From: an uncultured Bacteroidales bacterium
GTDB taxonomy: Bacteria > Bacteroidota > Bacteroidia > Bacteroidales > UBA932
Direction: 5' to 3'
DNA length: 64,000 nt
Assembly (NCBI GenBank): GCA_900319485.1
Contig: ONOQ01000010.1
Location: 19,957 to 83,956, forward strand
Shown here: positions 18,145 through 25,586 of the stretch, piece after piece
Position numbering within the stretch: position 1 is the stretch's first letter
Layout: every line of letters starts with the position of its first letter
Program-made: the position numbers and the translations under genes
The notes under the pieces: model-generated
The model's database searches: none
Seen by the model: the letters and a program-made list of their open reading frames with translations, nothing else
What the model was told of the DNA's origin: nothing

Positions 18145-19538
18145 AACTGACTTCCAAGAATTGACGGGTCATCGCCGTCCTTAAGTTTACCTAATTTCAC
18201 TATGAGGTTCCACGCCAGGATGGCCGTAATTATGGCCGATACAGTATCCGAGATGGGGAAACTGTACCATACTCCGGCCTCAGATTCCAGGATTGGAGGA
18301 AGGATGTAGATTGAGGGAAGGAGGAAAAGCAGTTGCCTTGAAAGGGAGAGGAAAATGGACTTTTTCACCATCCCCAGGCACTGGAAAAGGTTTGTGGTGA
18401 CCATCTGGAAACCCACTATGGGGAACACCGGATTCATCATCCTGAGGCCTGTGGCGGCCTTTTCCTCAAGGATGGGGTCATTGGTGAAGATGCTCACCGC
18501 AGCATCCGGCAGGAATTCCGAGACTATGAATCCAACGGTGGTCACGATGGTTCCCCACAAAGCCGTCTTGATGTACACTTCACGGACCCTTGAAAACTGC
18601 CTTGAGCCGTAATTGTAGCCGGCTATGGGCTGCATTCCCTGGTTGAATCCCATCACCACCATAATGAACAGGAAGGTGATGCGGTTCACGATTCCGTATG
18701 CGCCAAGGGCAAGGTCTCCGCCCCAGGTTACAAGCTGCTGATTGATGAAAAGCACCACTATGCAACTTGCAAGGTTCATAAGGAAAGGGCCCATTCCTAT
18801 GGAGAGGGAATCCCCCGCTATCTTCCAGTCCACCTGGAACACCTTCAGGGAACGGGGCAGGTGGAGGAAACGCTTCTGGTCCATAAAATACCACAGGGTA
18901 TAGCCAAGGGCCATTGTCTGGCAAAGGACGGTAGCTATTGCCGCGCCCCTGATTCCAAGCCCCAGCGTGTAGATGAAGATAGGGTCAAGGATTGCGTTCG
19001 AGGTAACCGTGAAAAGGGTAAGGCCCATCGCAAGTTTGGGATTGCCGGAAGACCGCACTATGGCATTGAGGCCGAAATAAAGGTGCGTGACGGCGTTCCC
19101 GAGGGCTATTATTGTCATATAGTCCCTTGCAAAGGGCAGGGTGGCGTCCGATGCGCCGAAAAACCTCAGGATGGGATCCATCCACACCAGAGACACTATG
19201 GTGAAGATAATGCCCGTTATGATATTGAGGGTTATGTCGTTGCAGAGGACCTTGGCGGCGCTCCTGTAGTTCTTCTGGCCAAGGAGGACGGAAATCATGG
19301 TGGCGGCGCCAACGCCCACAAGGGTGCCGAACGCCGTGGAGATGTTCATAAGGGGAAACGTCACGGCAAGGCCGGACATAGACAGGGAACCAACGCCGGG
19401 AATATGGCCGATAAATATGCTGTCAACCATATTATAAAGCGAGGACGCCGTCATGGCAATAATGCCGGGGACGGCATACTGCCTGAGGAGGGCGCCCACG
19501 GGCTTTGTACCCAGTTCAGTAGGAGCGCTTGATGACAT
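18141..19538 (-). CDS. MATE family efflux transporter
   Basis: A 465-residue inner-membrane protein with twelve hydrophobic helices in two similar halves, matching the multidrug and toxin extrusion family. Family segments include YNMVDSIFIGH (about 31-41), ATMISVLLGQKN and GFNQGMQPIAGYNYGSR (about 299-315). It would export cationic compounds using a Na+ or H+ gradient; its substrate cannot be told. It lies in the nrnA-FKBP-MATE-kinase-hydrolase operon, overlapping the kinase-like gene by 4 bases and the FKBP gene by 1. Confidence 0.9.
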   Translation of the reverse strand: MSSSAPTELGTKPVGALLRQYAVPGIIAMTASSLYNMVDSIFIGHIPGVGSLSMSGLAVTFPLMNISTAFGTLVGVGAATMISVLLGQKNYRSAAKVLCNDITLNIITGIIFTIVSLVWMDPILRFFGASDATLPFARDYMTIIALGNAVTHLYFGLNAIVRSSGNPKLAMGLTLFTVTSNAILDPIFIYTLGLGIRGAAIATVLCQTMALGYTLWYFMDQKRFLHLPRSLKVFQVDWKIAGDSLSIGMGPFLMNLASCIVVLFINQQLVTWGGDLALGAYGIVNRITFLFIMVVMGFNQGMQPIAGYNYGSRQFSRVREVYIKTALWGTIVTTVGFIVSEFLPDAAVSIFTNDPILEEKAATGLRMMNPVFPIVGFQMVTTNLFQCLGMVKKSIFLSLSRQLLFLLPSIYILPPILESEAGVWYSFPISDTVSAIITAILAWNLIVKLGKLKDGDDPSILGSQL

Positions 19539-20575
19539 TACTCTGAGAGTTCCAGTTCAAAGATGAGAGGAGCGTAGGGAGGGATGCGGTCTCCGCTTCC
19601 GGTGGAGGAGTAGCCAAGGTCCGACACGAAGAGGACGGTAGCCTTCTGGCCGGCCCAGTGCATCTTGTAAAGGCCTGCCTTGAAGCCTTCCACCAGGGAT
19701 GAACTTCCGTCCATAGAGATTGAACTGTAGGTAGCGGAGAACTTGATGCTGGATTTCTCATAGGCCTTCTCAGTCACGAAGAGGCCTTCCTTCAGGGCAA
19801 CTGATTCGTCGTTGGTGTCAAAGGCCTGGCCGTCAAGGCGGCGGCCGGTGTAGGTGAGATGGAGGGTGGCGTCATCGGCCCTCTTGTCCTCAGGCTTGAA
19901 TGCCGATGTGTCGGAGACGAAGTAGAAGACGCCGTCCTGCTGTCCTGCCTTGTAGGTGCAACTCTTCTGGGCCTCACCGTAATGGGCGGCGACGTATGCG
20001 CCCAGTTCACTTATTTCCTGCCCAAGGATGTCCTGGCACTGGCCCTCCAGGGTGATTTCGTAAATCATATGAAGGGAACTTGAGCAGGCGTCTATGTACT
20101 CCTGCTTAGTGTTGTAACGGCTGGTTGTGAGGAGCCAGGCGGGGATGATGGCGGTGCGGCTTCCGCCCACCCTCATACCGCCAAGGAGATACTCCAGGCC
20201 GGCGTTTCCGGTGCCATTTGACGTGTTCTGGTACTTGGGACCGTAATAATTGTAGGGCTTGTAGTCGTTCTCGTCAAGTTGCTTGGCAATATCGGCCTCG
20301 GTTGAAGTGAGGACCGTGCCGTCGATGGAACGGACGGTGCTGCGAAGTTTGCTGTAGACGGCTTCCGGAGACCATTCCACGCCTGTTCCGGGGGTGTCCT
20401 TGAGGATATAGATGCCCCACTTGTCCGGCTGGATGCCAGGGTATTCGGTGGACATAAGCAGTTCCAGGTATTCCCGGGCCTGTTCTCCGGTAGAGGTGGT
20501 CTTTTCCTGGGCGCAGCCTGCGATGAGGGCGGGAACCGCCAGGGAGACCATTATTTTCAAAATCTTCTTATTCAT
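19538..20575 (-). CDS. FKBP-type peptidyl-prolyl isomerase-like lipoprotein, two-domain
   Basis: A 345-residue lipoprotein (PALIAGC, Cys21). The C-terminal part (about 225-345) is FKBP-like: ATLHLTYTGRRLDGQAFDTND, VEGFKAGLYKMHWAGQKATVLFVSDLGYSSTGSGDRIPPYAPLIFELEL. The first half repeats the pattern weakly (GLEYLLGGMRVGGSRTAIIPAWLLT). It would assist proline isomerisation or folding in the periplasm; several aromatic active-site residues of human FKBP12 are not conserved, so enzymatic activity is uncertain. It overlaps the MATE start by 1 base and the upstream FKBP gene by 8. Confidence 0.8.
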   Translation of the reverse strand: MNKKILKIMVSLAVPALIAGCAQEKTTSTGEQAREYLELLMSTEYPGIQPDKWGIYILKDTPGTGVEWSPEAVYSKLRSTVRSIDGTVLTSTEADIAKQLDENDYKPYNYYGPKYQNTSNGTGNAGLEYLLGGMRVGGSRTAIIPAWLLTTSRYNTKQEYIDACSSSLHMIYEITLEGQCQDILGQEISELGAYVAAHYGEAQKSCTYKAGQQDGVFYFVSDTSAFKPEDKRADDATLHLTYTGRRLDGQAFDTNDESVALKEGLFVTEKAYEKSSIKFSATYSSISMDGSSSLVEGFKAGLYKMHWAGQKATVLFVSDLGYSSTGSGDRIPPYAPLIFELELSE

Positions 20576-21116
20576 TCTTTATACTTTCAATCCAAACGTG
20601 ATAGACCAGGGCCGATTTTGCAGGAATCGTGCCGTTCTCCTTGTTTCCGTAGGCGAATTCTCCGGTGAAGAGGATATAGGCCTCGTCTCCGGGCTGGACG
20701 CCGTGAAGGCCCATCCTGAGGCCTTCCACAAGGGTTTTGTCAAGGGTAAGGGTGACCGGCTGGAAGATGGTTGTGTCCGTGAGTGTCCATCTTGCGGCAT
20801 CGGCAATGTCCTTCCTGTTTGTCTCAATGAGGTTTGAGGCCGATACCGTGGCTCCTGTAAGGGTATAACTTGCATATTCCAGGGTAACCCGGCCGCCGGC
20901 GCGGAGGGAATCTCCGGGATCCCTGTTGTCCTGGAGGGTGAGGCGCCAGGCGCCTTCGTTCCTCACAAGCGTAGCCTCGGGATCGGCCTTCATCTGGGCC
21001 TGGACAAAGGAGTCTATGTAGCCGGCCTGCTTGTCATAGGTGACCTTCAGAGACTGCTTGGTGCAGCCCCAGCCGATGATAAAGAGTGCCGTCAGTATGA
21101 TTGCCTTGACCTTCAT
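20568..21116 (-). CDS. FKBP-type peptidyl-prolyl isomerase-like lipoprotein, single-domain
   Basis: A 182-residue lipoprotein (FIIGWGC, Cys18) with one FKBP-like domain: GGRVTLEYASYTLTGATVSASN, LVEGLRMGLHGVQPGDEAYILFTGEFAYGNKENGTIPAKSALVYHVWI. The GlpD..AYG turn common in FKBPs is recognisable as FAYGNKENGTIPAKSAL. It is periplasmic and probably works with the two-domain paralogue next to it. Its start overlaps the stop of nrnA in the arrangement TAATG. Confidence 0.8.
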   Translation of the reverse strand: MKVKAIILTALFIIGWGCTKQSLKVTYDKQAGYIDSFVQAQMKADPEATLVRNEGAWRLTLQDNRDPGDSLRAGGRVTLEYASYTLTGATVSASNLIETNRKDIADAARWTLTDTTIFQPVTLTLDKTLVEGLRMGLHGVQPGDEAYILFTGEFAYGNKENGTIPAKSALVYHVWIESIKNE

Positions 21117-22111
21117 TACAATGACTCCAGAAGCGCGTGTTTCACATATTCCTCAAGGCTTTTCCCGCCAAGGTCCACTGCGGGGTAGAGCCTTCCTCCC
21201 GCGGCGTTTTCGTGGCCGCCGCCGTTAAAATACTTAAGGGCGCACTGCTGGGCGCTTGTGCCCTTCTTTGAGCGGAGGGACACCCGGAAGTGGTCCTCAT
21301 ACTCTTTCAGGAGGAGGGAGAGCCTCACCTCCTTTATTGAGAGAGGAACATTCACAAGGCCTTCGCTCTCCCCTTCCCGTAGATCGAAGCGCTGCTGAAT
21401 CTCCTTTGTGAGAATCATATAGGCGGCGCCTTCCGGAAGGATTGTGAGGGCCTCGTTCTGCATATAGCCCATAAGGCGCACCCTGTTTTCCCTGTAACTG
21501 AAGTAGATCTTCTGGAGAAGGGCGTCCCTGTCCACGCCGGCGGCGATAAGTTCCGAAGCCATCGTGAACGTTGACGGGAACACGGAGTTTGCGAAGTTGT
21601 TTGTGTCCGTGGTCATTCCTGTAAGGAGGGCTTCCCCTGTCTCACGGTCCTTCAGATCCCATCCCAGGGCCTTCAGGATCCAGAAAGTGAGTTCCGAGGC
21701 CGATGAGATGTCCGGGGTGGAGAACACCAGGGAGAAACTGTCCTGGGCGGGATTCAGGTGGTGGTCTATGAGGACCTTGGGAACCCTGGACGCCGCCAGG
21801 GAATCCCCAAGGACATCCGTGCGGGAGAACGAGTTGCAGTCCATAAGGATTATAAGGTCCGCTTCCTCGGTGGTTCCGGTCAGATATCTCAAGGAAGGAT
21901 TCTTTGCAAACTCAAGGCTTTCCGGAAGGGAGTCCGGGAACAGGCACACAACTTCCTTGCCCAGTTCCCTTTTAAGGTACAGGGCAAGAGCCGTGACACA
22001 GCCCATGGCGTCTCCGTCAGGGTGCACGTGGGCAGCCAGGGCCACCTTGCGGGCGTTCCCCAGCAGTTTCCTGAAGGCGTCAATTTTCTCCTTTCCTATG
22101 CAGCCAGTCAT
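21116..22111 (-). CDS. nrnA: DHH family phosphoesterase (NrnA-like oligoribonuclease/pAp phosphatase)
   Basis: A 331-residue cytoplasmic DHH/DHHA1 protein. Metal-binding motifs are HVHPDGDAMG (about 24-33), LMDCNS (about 90-95) and the signature DHH in VLIDHHLNP (about 116-124), followed by TGMTTDTNNF (Asp). The DHHA1 part ends in GGGHENAAGG (about 305-314). NrnA-type enzymes degrade short RNA and dephosphorylate 3'-phosphoadenosine 5'-phosphate. It is first in a six-gene minus-strand operon, with a promoter at 22132-22139. Confidence 0.85.
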   Translation of the reverse strand: MTGCIGKEKIDAFRKLLGNARKVALAAHVHPDGDAMGCVTALALYLKRELGKEVVCLFPDSLPESLEFAKNPSLRYLTGTTEEADLIILMDCNSFSRTDVLGDSLAASRVPKVLIDHHLNPAQDSFSLVFSTPDISSASELTFWILKALGWDLKDRETGEALLTGMTTDTNNFANSVFPSTFTMASELIAAGVDRDALLQKIYFSYRENRVRLMGYMQNEALTILPEGAAYMILTKEIQQRFDLREGESEGLVNVPLSIKEVRLSLLLKEYEDHFRVSLRSKKGTSAQQCALKYFNGGGHENAAGGRLYPAVDLGGKSLEEYVKHALLESL

Positions 22112-22131
22112 ACGCTTTCGGTTTGCATCGG

Positions 22132-22139
22132 CAAATTTA
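22132..22139 (-). promoter_or_regulatory. -7 box for the nrnA operon
   Basis: On the minus strand reads TAAATTTG, fitting TAnnTTTG, 20 bases before the nrnA start. It lies back to back with the + strand promoter at 22173. Confidence 0.5.
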
Positions 22140-22149
22140 CAAAAGATTA

Positions 22150-22180
22150 TTGCTTTTGAGAAACCTTTTTTTTAACTTTG
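22150..22180 (+). promoter_or_regulatory. Complete -33/-7 promoter
   Basis: TTG at 22150-22152, a 20-base spacer and TAACTTTG at 22173-22180, 34 bases before the ATG at 22215. The spacing matches the Bacteroidota consensus. Confidence 0.65.
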
Positions 22181-22214
22181 CGAGAAGTTTTGATAATTGT
22201 AAAACACTAAAATA

Positions 22215-22916
22215 ATGAACAAATCCGTAAAAATCGCCTTAGAGGTTGTTCTTGCAGCCATCATCGTCCTTCTTGTCTGGCTCACCGTAAAGAGCATCCA
22301 GAAGCCCGTGAAATTCAACAATGAGGTTGCAGCGCGTTCCCAGGTGGCCATCCAGCGCCTCAAGGACATCCGCACCCTCCAGGTTGCTTTCAAGAGTGAG
22401 AACGGCCGTTTCAGCCCCACTGTAGACTCCCTCAAACTTTTCTATGAGGAAGGCAAGATGAACATCATCATGCAGATCGGCTCAAACGATGACTCAATTG
22501 CAGTTGCAAACACTGAGGCCATCAAGAAGGCAAACCGCAGGCTCAAACCCGCAGAACTTACCGCAAAACTCCAGGAAGCGTATGAAAACGGCCAGAAGGT
22601 GGTGTTCTCCACCGTCACCGCAATCCCCGTGAAAGACACCCTCTTCAGGAGCCGTCCTGATTTCTGCATCGACTCCCTCAAATACATCCCGTTCTCCGGT
22701 GGTCAGGAGGTTGAGATGGAATCCACCATCAAAACCGTTTCCGGCGTACAGGTTCCCCTGTTCGAGGCCCGTATGCCCTACAGGGCTCTCTGCCTTGGTC
22801 TTGACAACCAACTCCGCATCAATCTTGACGCAGACCGCAAGGACCAGAACAAGTATGAGGGTCTTCAGGTTGGAAGCATAACCGCTCCTAACAACAATGC
22901 CGGTAACTGGGAATAA
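22215..22916 (+). CDS. Conserved N-terminally anchored protein of unknown function
   Basis: A 233-residue protein with one N-terminal hydrophobic helix (about residues 7-26) and a mostly hydrophilic extracytoplasmic domain. The order of parts (short basic start, hydrophobic helix, then SQVAIQRLKDIRTLQVAFKSENGRFSPTVDSLKLF) recalls pseudopilins, where an amphipathic helix leads to a 'G-x-Y/F-P' segment. The typical prepilin cleavage glycine-phenylalanine-Glu5 pattern is missing. I do not recognise a named family. It has its own promoter and overlaps the DUF3822 gene by 20 bases, so they are likely coupled. Confidence 0.7.
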   Translation: MNKSVKIALEVVLAAIIVLLVWLTVKSIQKPVKFNNEVAARSQVAIQRLKDIRTLQVAFKSENGRFSPTVDSLKLFYEEGKMNIIMQIGSNDDSIAVANTEAIKKANRRLKPAELTAKLQEAYENGQKVVFSTVTAIPVKDTLFRSRPDFCIDSLKYIPFSGGQEVEMESTIKTVSGVQVPLFEARMPYRALCLGLDNQLRINLDADRKDQNKYEGLQVGSITAPNNNAGNWE

Positions 22917-23574
22917 CAGCCCTGGCGGCAGTACAGGAATATCCATTCAAGTGTGCTTGAGTGGATATTCTTTTAATGGCTCTCCCTGGATAGGAAGTGA
23001 GAAGGTTTTCACCACCAGGGAGTTCCAGCAAAGGTACTCTTCCGTGGACATTGCCCTCCTTACGCCAAAGGTTGCGCTGGTCCCGGAGCCTTTCTTCAAT
23101 CCCGGGGAGGCCCGCGCCGCGCTTGAGGAGGTAGTGGCGCTCTCTCCTTCGGACATCGTGGAATACATCCCCGTGCCTTCCCTGGCATCGGTCCTGGTGT
23201 ACTCCAATTCCATTGGGGAATCCCTTTCCAAGGTACTTGCAAACACCGTCCTTCCCACTTCCGGAGAGCCCGTGAGGGTGCTCCCGGAGATGTATTATCT
23301 CCTCAGGGAACTGGAAGGAATTTCAGAGTACAACAAGATTGTGGCCTCCTGGGCCGACGGTTTCCTTCACCTTGTGATAGCCCAGGGCAAGAGCCTCTCC
23401 CTTGCCAACACTTATGAGGCCCCTGATTTCACTACCGCGGAATACTTCCTTTTCCTTGCCCTGAAAAGGCTCCAACTCAACCCTGAAGTGTCCACGGTCT
23501 GTTTCCGCACTCCCCTCACCCCTGAGGCGGAGATGTCACTGTACCGCTACTTCAAGTCAGTTTCCCGCCTATGA
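22897..23574 (+). CDS. DUF3822 family protein
   Basis: A 225-residue protein whose sequence (SIQVCLSGYSFN near the start, LPEMYYLLRELEGISEYNKIVASW and the ASKHA-like FLHLVIAQGKSLSLANTYEA) fits DUF3822, a Bacteroidota family with a degenerate actin-like fold that is normally encoded beside rsmD. Function is unknown. The start within the upstream gene (20-base overlap) is the only ATG giving the family-typical N-terminus. It overlaps rsmD by 4 bases. Confidence 0.75.
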   Translation: MPVTGNNSPGGSTGISIQVCLSGYSFNGSPWIGSEKVFTTREFQQRYSSVDIALLTPKVALVPEPFFNPGEARAALEEVVALSPSDIVEYIPVPSLASVLVYSNSIGESLSKVLANTVLPTSGEPVRVLPEMYYLLRELEGISEYNKIVASWADGFLHLVIAQGKSLSLANTYEAPDFTTAEYFLFLALKRLQLNPEVSTVCFRTPLTPEAEMSLYRYFKSVSRL

Positions 23575-24101
23575 GGATTATCGGCGGAAAATTGAAGGGG
23601 AAGGTAATCCTTCCTCCTGCAGGATACAAAGCCCGTCCCACTACAGATTTTGCAAAGGAGGGGCTTTTCAATATCCTTGACAACGAATACGAATTCCAGG
23701 ACCTCAAGGTTCTGGACCTTTTCGGCGGCACCGGATCCATTGCCTTTGAGTTCGCCTCCCGCGGCGCCGCGCGCGTATATTCAGTTGAAATGGCCCGTGA
23801 GAACGCCTCGTTCATAAAGACGGAGGCTTCAAGGCTTGGGCTTTCCAATGTCACAATGGTCCGTGACAACGTCTTTGATTTCCTCCCCATCTGCCGGGAG
23901 AAATTCGACATTATCTTCGCAGACCCCCCGTACGCCCTGGAAGGCCTTGAGACCATCCCTGACCTCATTTTCTCCCTGGATCTTCTCCACCCCGAGTGCT
24001 ATTTCATCCTGGAGCACGGAGATGAGCATTCCTTTGTATCACATCCTCACTTTGTGAAGGAACGCCACTACGGCCGCGTCCACTTCTCCTTCTTCGCCTA
24101 G
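23571..24101 (+). CDS. rsmD: 16S rRNA (guanine966-N2)-methyltransferase
   Basis: A 176-residue class I SAM methyltransferase. It starts MRIIGGKLKGKVILPPAGYKARPTTDFAKEGLFNIL, the RsmD N-terminal signature. LDLFGGTGSIAFEFASRGA (about 46-64) is the SAM-binding motif and FADPPYAL (about 117-124) is the catalytic DPPY motif of N-methyltransferases. It would methylate G966 in the 30S subunit. The repeat copy A begins directly after its stop. Confidence 0.93.
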   Translation: MRIIGGKLKGKVILPPAGYKARPTTDFAKEGLFNILDNEYEFQDLKVLDLFGGTGSIAFEFASRGAARVYSVEMARENASFIKTEASRLGLSNVTMVRDNVFDFLPICREKFDIIFADPPYALEGLETIPDLIFSLDLLHPECYFILEHGDEHSFVSHPHFVKERHYGRVHFSFFA

Positions 24102-24170
24102 CCTCCCCCTCTTGCGTAATGCCGATGCGGTGGAGCCCATTTCGCTGATTATCATCTAGTTACACGGTTC

Positions 24171-24194
24171 TTTGGGATTACCGGTAATCCCAAA
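24171..24194. repeat. 24-bp perfect palindrome in copy A
   Basis: A perfect palindrome centred on ACCGGT with arms starting TTTGGG. It recurs exactly at 28145-28168 in copy B while bases around it differ, so it is under constraint or recently copied. It may be a protein binding site or a recombination end. Confidence 0.85.
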
Positions 24195-24648
24195 CACCTT
24201 CATAACCGCCTGAGAACCAGTCCGTTAACCTCCACTCGTTTTTGACGCCGCGGGCGGCTACACCCGTTTGCCGCAATTGCAATGCACCTCCAGACGGCTA
24301 CGCCATATGCCACCCTCGCTGCGGGGAGCATTGGTGCCCAAACCCTTCGTTCGCTTCGCTCACTTCGTCCCTCCCGCTCGCCGCGGGCGGCTACAGGTTT
24401 GGACACCAATGCTTCCTCTCCGCTTGTGGGGCAACGAACCGCACAAAAAACGCCAAAAACGTGTGATTCGTTGACCAAATGGGCAATGAAATGCGCATAA
24501 TCGGCCCAAAACGTGTGAGCCATTGCCCCGGAGCCGCTAGGAGGCGTCACCGTCGCAGGTGGCGTGGTGGAATGTCGCTGGTCAGGTGGCAAAGCGTCGC
24601 AGGTCTGTGTTTTTGGCGTCATCTGCAACGCAAATCGGTCACAGGGAC

Positions 24649-24690
24649 AAAAAAGCGTCGCAGGTCCGAACTTTTTTTCAGACCTGCGGC
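24649..24690 (-). terminator. Repeat-encoded terminator for the 24760-26845 operon
   Basis: On the minus strand GCCGCAGGTC pairs with GACCTGCGAC, followed by GC and six T. The stem is built from two opposed copies of the repeat's GTCGCAGGT motif, and it sits at the 3' end of the small-protein gene. Confidence 0.75.
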
Positions 24691-24759
24691 ACTTTGGGTC
24701 GTCACCTGCAACACTTTGGGTGGTCACCTGCGACGGTCAGAGGCGTCTCCTGCTACGGT

Positions 24760-25008
24760 TTAGTCTCCGTAGGGGTTACCTTCCTTCCACTCCTTGAGTT
24801 CATCTCCGTGCTTGGCTACGCAGTGGGCGTAGATGGACTCTTTGCGTTTCTCGTCAAGGCTCTGCCACCAGCGGGTGCAGCCGGGATAGAGGATGAGGCT
24901 CTCATCTTCTTTCTGACCTGACTTGGAGAGGCCCTTGCGGGCTATGCGTTCTTTCTCACTGATGGGGAGTGAAGACCACCAGATTTCAAGGTCTACGTTC
25001 TTTTCCAT
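24760..25008 (-). CDS. Small protein of unknown function, 82 residues
   Basis: Chosen start is MEKNVDLEIWWSSLP at 25008, just 2 bases after the channel gene's stop at 25011; a longer frame to 25224 would overlap that gene by over 200 bases. The protein is acidic/basic mixed, rich in Trp (IWWSSLP, TRWWQSLDEKRKESIYAHCV) and has no signal or membrane segment. The spacing of WWxSL..EKxxI motifs suggests two copies of a short helical unit. I do not recognise the family. It is the last gene of a CoA-transferase/FNT operon. Confidence 0.65.
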   Translation of the reverse strand: MEKNVDLEIWWSSLPISEKERIARKGLSKSGQKEDESLILYPGCTRWWQSLDEKRKESIYAHCVAKHGDELKEWKEGNPYGD

Positions 25009-25010
25009 AA

Positions 25011-25586
25011 TTATTGTTCTTTTGGTAATATCAATCTTCTTACGTTGCAGCCGGCGTAGTTGCCAAGGACTATGACGGGATAGTACCACAGGATGTCCGG
25101 GCTCCATTTCCAGGCGGCCACAAGGTACACTACGTCTGCAATTGAGTGGTAGAAGCCGCAAACGATGAACAGGGGCACGCCAAAGAGCACCGGGAGTATG
25201 TTCTTGGTGGTGCGGTACATCCACACTGCTATGTCAATGATAAGTCCGCAGCCTACGGCCCTTAGGAAACTTCTCCAGGGGCCCTGGGCCAGGCGGCCGG
25301 CAACGGCGGTCTGCGCCCTTTCCACGGGCTCTCCGCCAAGGGATGCCATAAGGAGACCCAGGAGAATGCAGGCAAGGATGTTGAAGAGCCAGATCAGGGC
25401 AAGTGATCCGGTTTCACTGAGTTTCATCACGCCTGCGCGTCCGGTATAGAGGAGGCTTCCGGAAAGCACCACTCCAATAAGGCCGAAGGCAAAGATAATG
25501 GCTCCGGGAAGCCCTCCAAGGGCAAGGTATCCGCAGGCTCCAAGGCCTATCAGGATGCCGGCAAAAAAGGATTTACGGTTATTCAT
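25011..25586 (-). CDS. Formate/nitrite transporter (FNT) family channel, short form
   Basis: A 191-residue membrane protein with about six hydrophobic helices. The final part GFYHSIADVVYLVAAW holds the FNT pore His (GFxHSxAN in FocA), and VGCGLIIDIAVWMYRTTKNI matches the fifth-helix region of the family. It is much shorter than FocA (about 285) because loops and termini are trimmed, not because the frame is broken. It would pass small monocarboxylates. Placement after a CoA-transferase (4-base overlap) suggests export of an acid produced by that enzyme; that is inference. Confidence 0.75.
   Translation of the reverse strand: MNNRKSFFAGILIGLGACGYLALGGLPGAIIFAFGLIGVVLSGSLLYTGRAGVMKLSETGSLALIWLFNILACILLGLLMASLGGEPVERAQTAVAGRLAQGPWRSFLRAVGCGLIIDIAVWMYRTTKNILPVLFGVPLFIVCGFYHSIADVVYLVAAWKWSPDILWYYPVIVLGNYAGCNVRRLILPKEQ

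Larger units (their letters stand above)
24102..24759. repeat. Inverted repeat family, copy A
   Basis: 658 bases between the rsmD stop and the stop of the small gene at 24760. It is the reverse complement of 27693-28240 over nearly its whole length; the core 24391-24540 is about 90% identical by eye. Landmarks in order are GCCGATGCGGTGGAGC, a perfect 24-bp palindrome centred on ACCGGT (24171-24194), GCCGCGGGCGGCTACA, a stretch ending GCCGCTAGG, and many copies of GTCGCAGGT in both directions. Copy A alone holds an extra 133 bp bounded by the 17-base direct repeat at 24246-24262 and 24379-24395. No convincing gene is present. Confidence 0.88.

Noticed and set aside
24200-24727. 175-residue minus-strand open frame in repeat copy A
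   Set aside because: It is broken in copy B, has low-complexity Arg/Ala content and no family resemblance; it follows from the GC-rich repeat.
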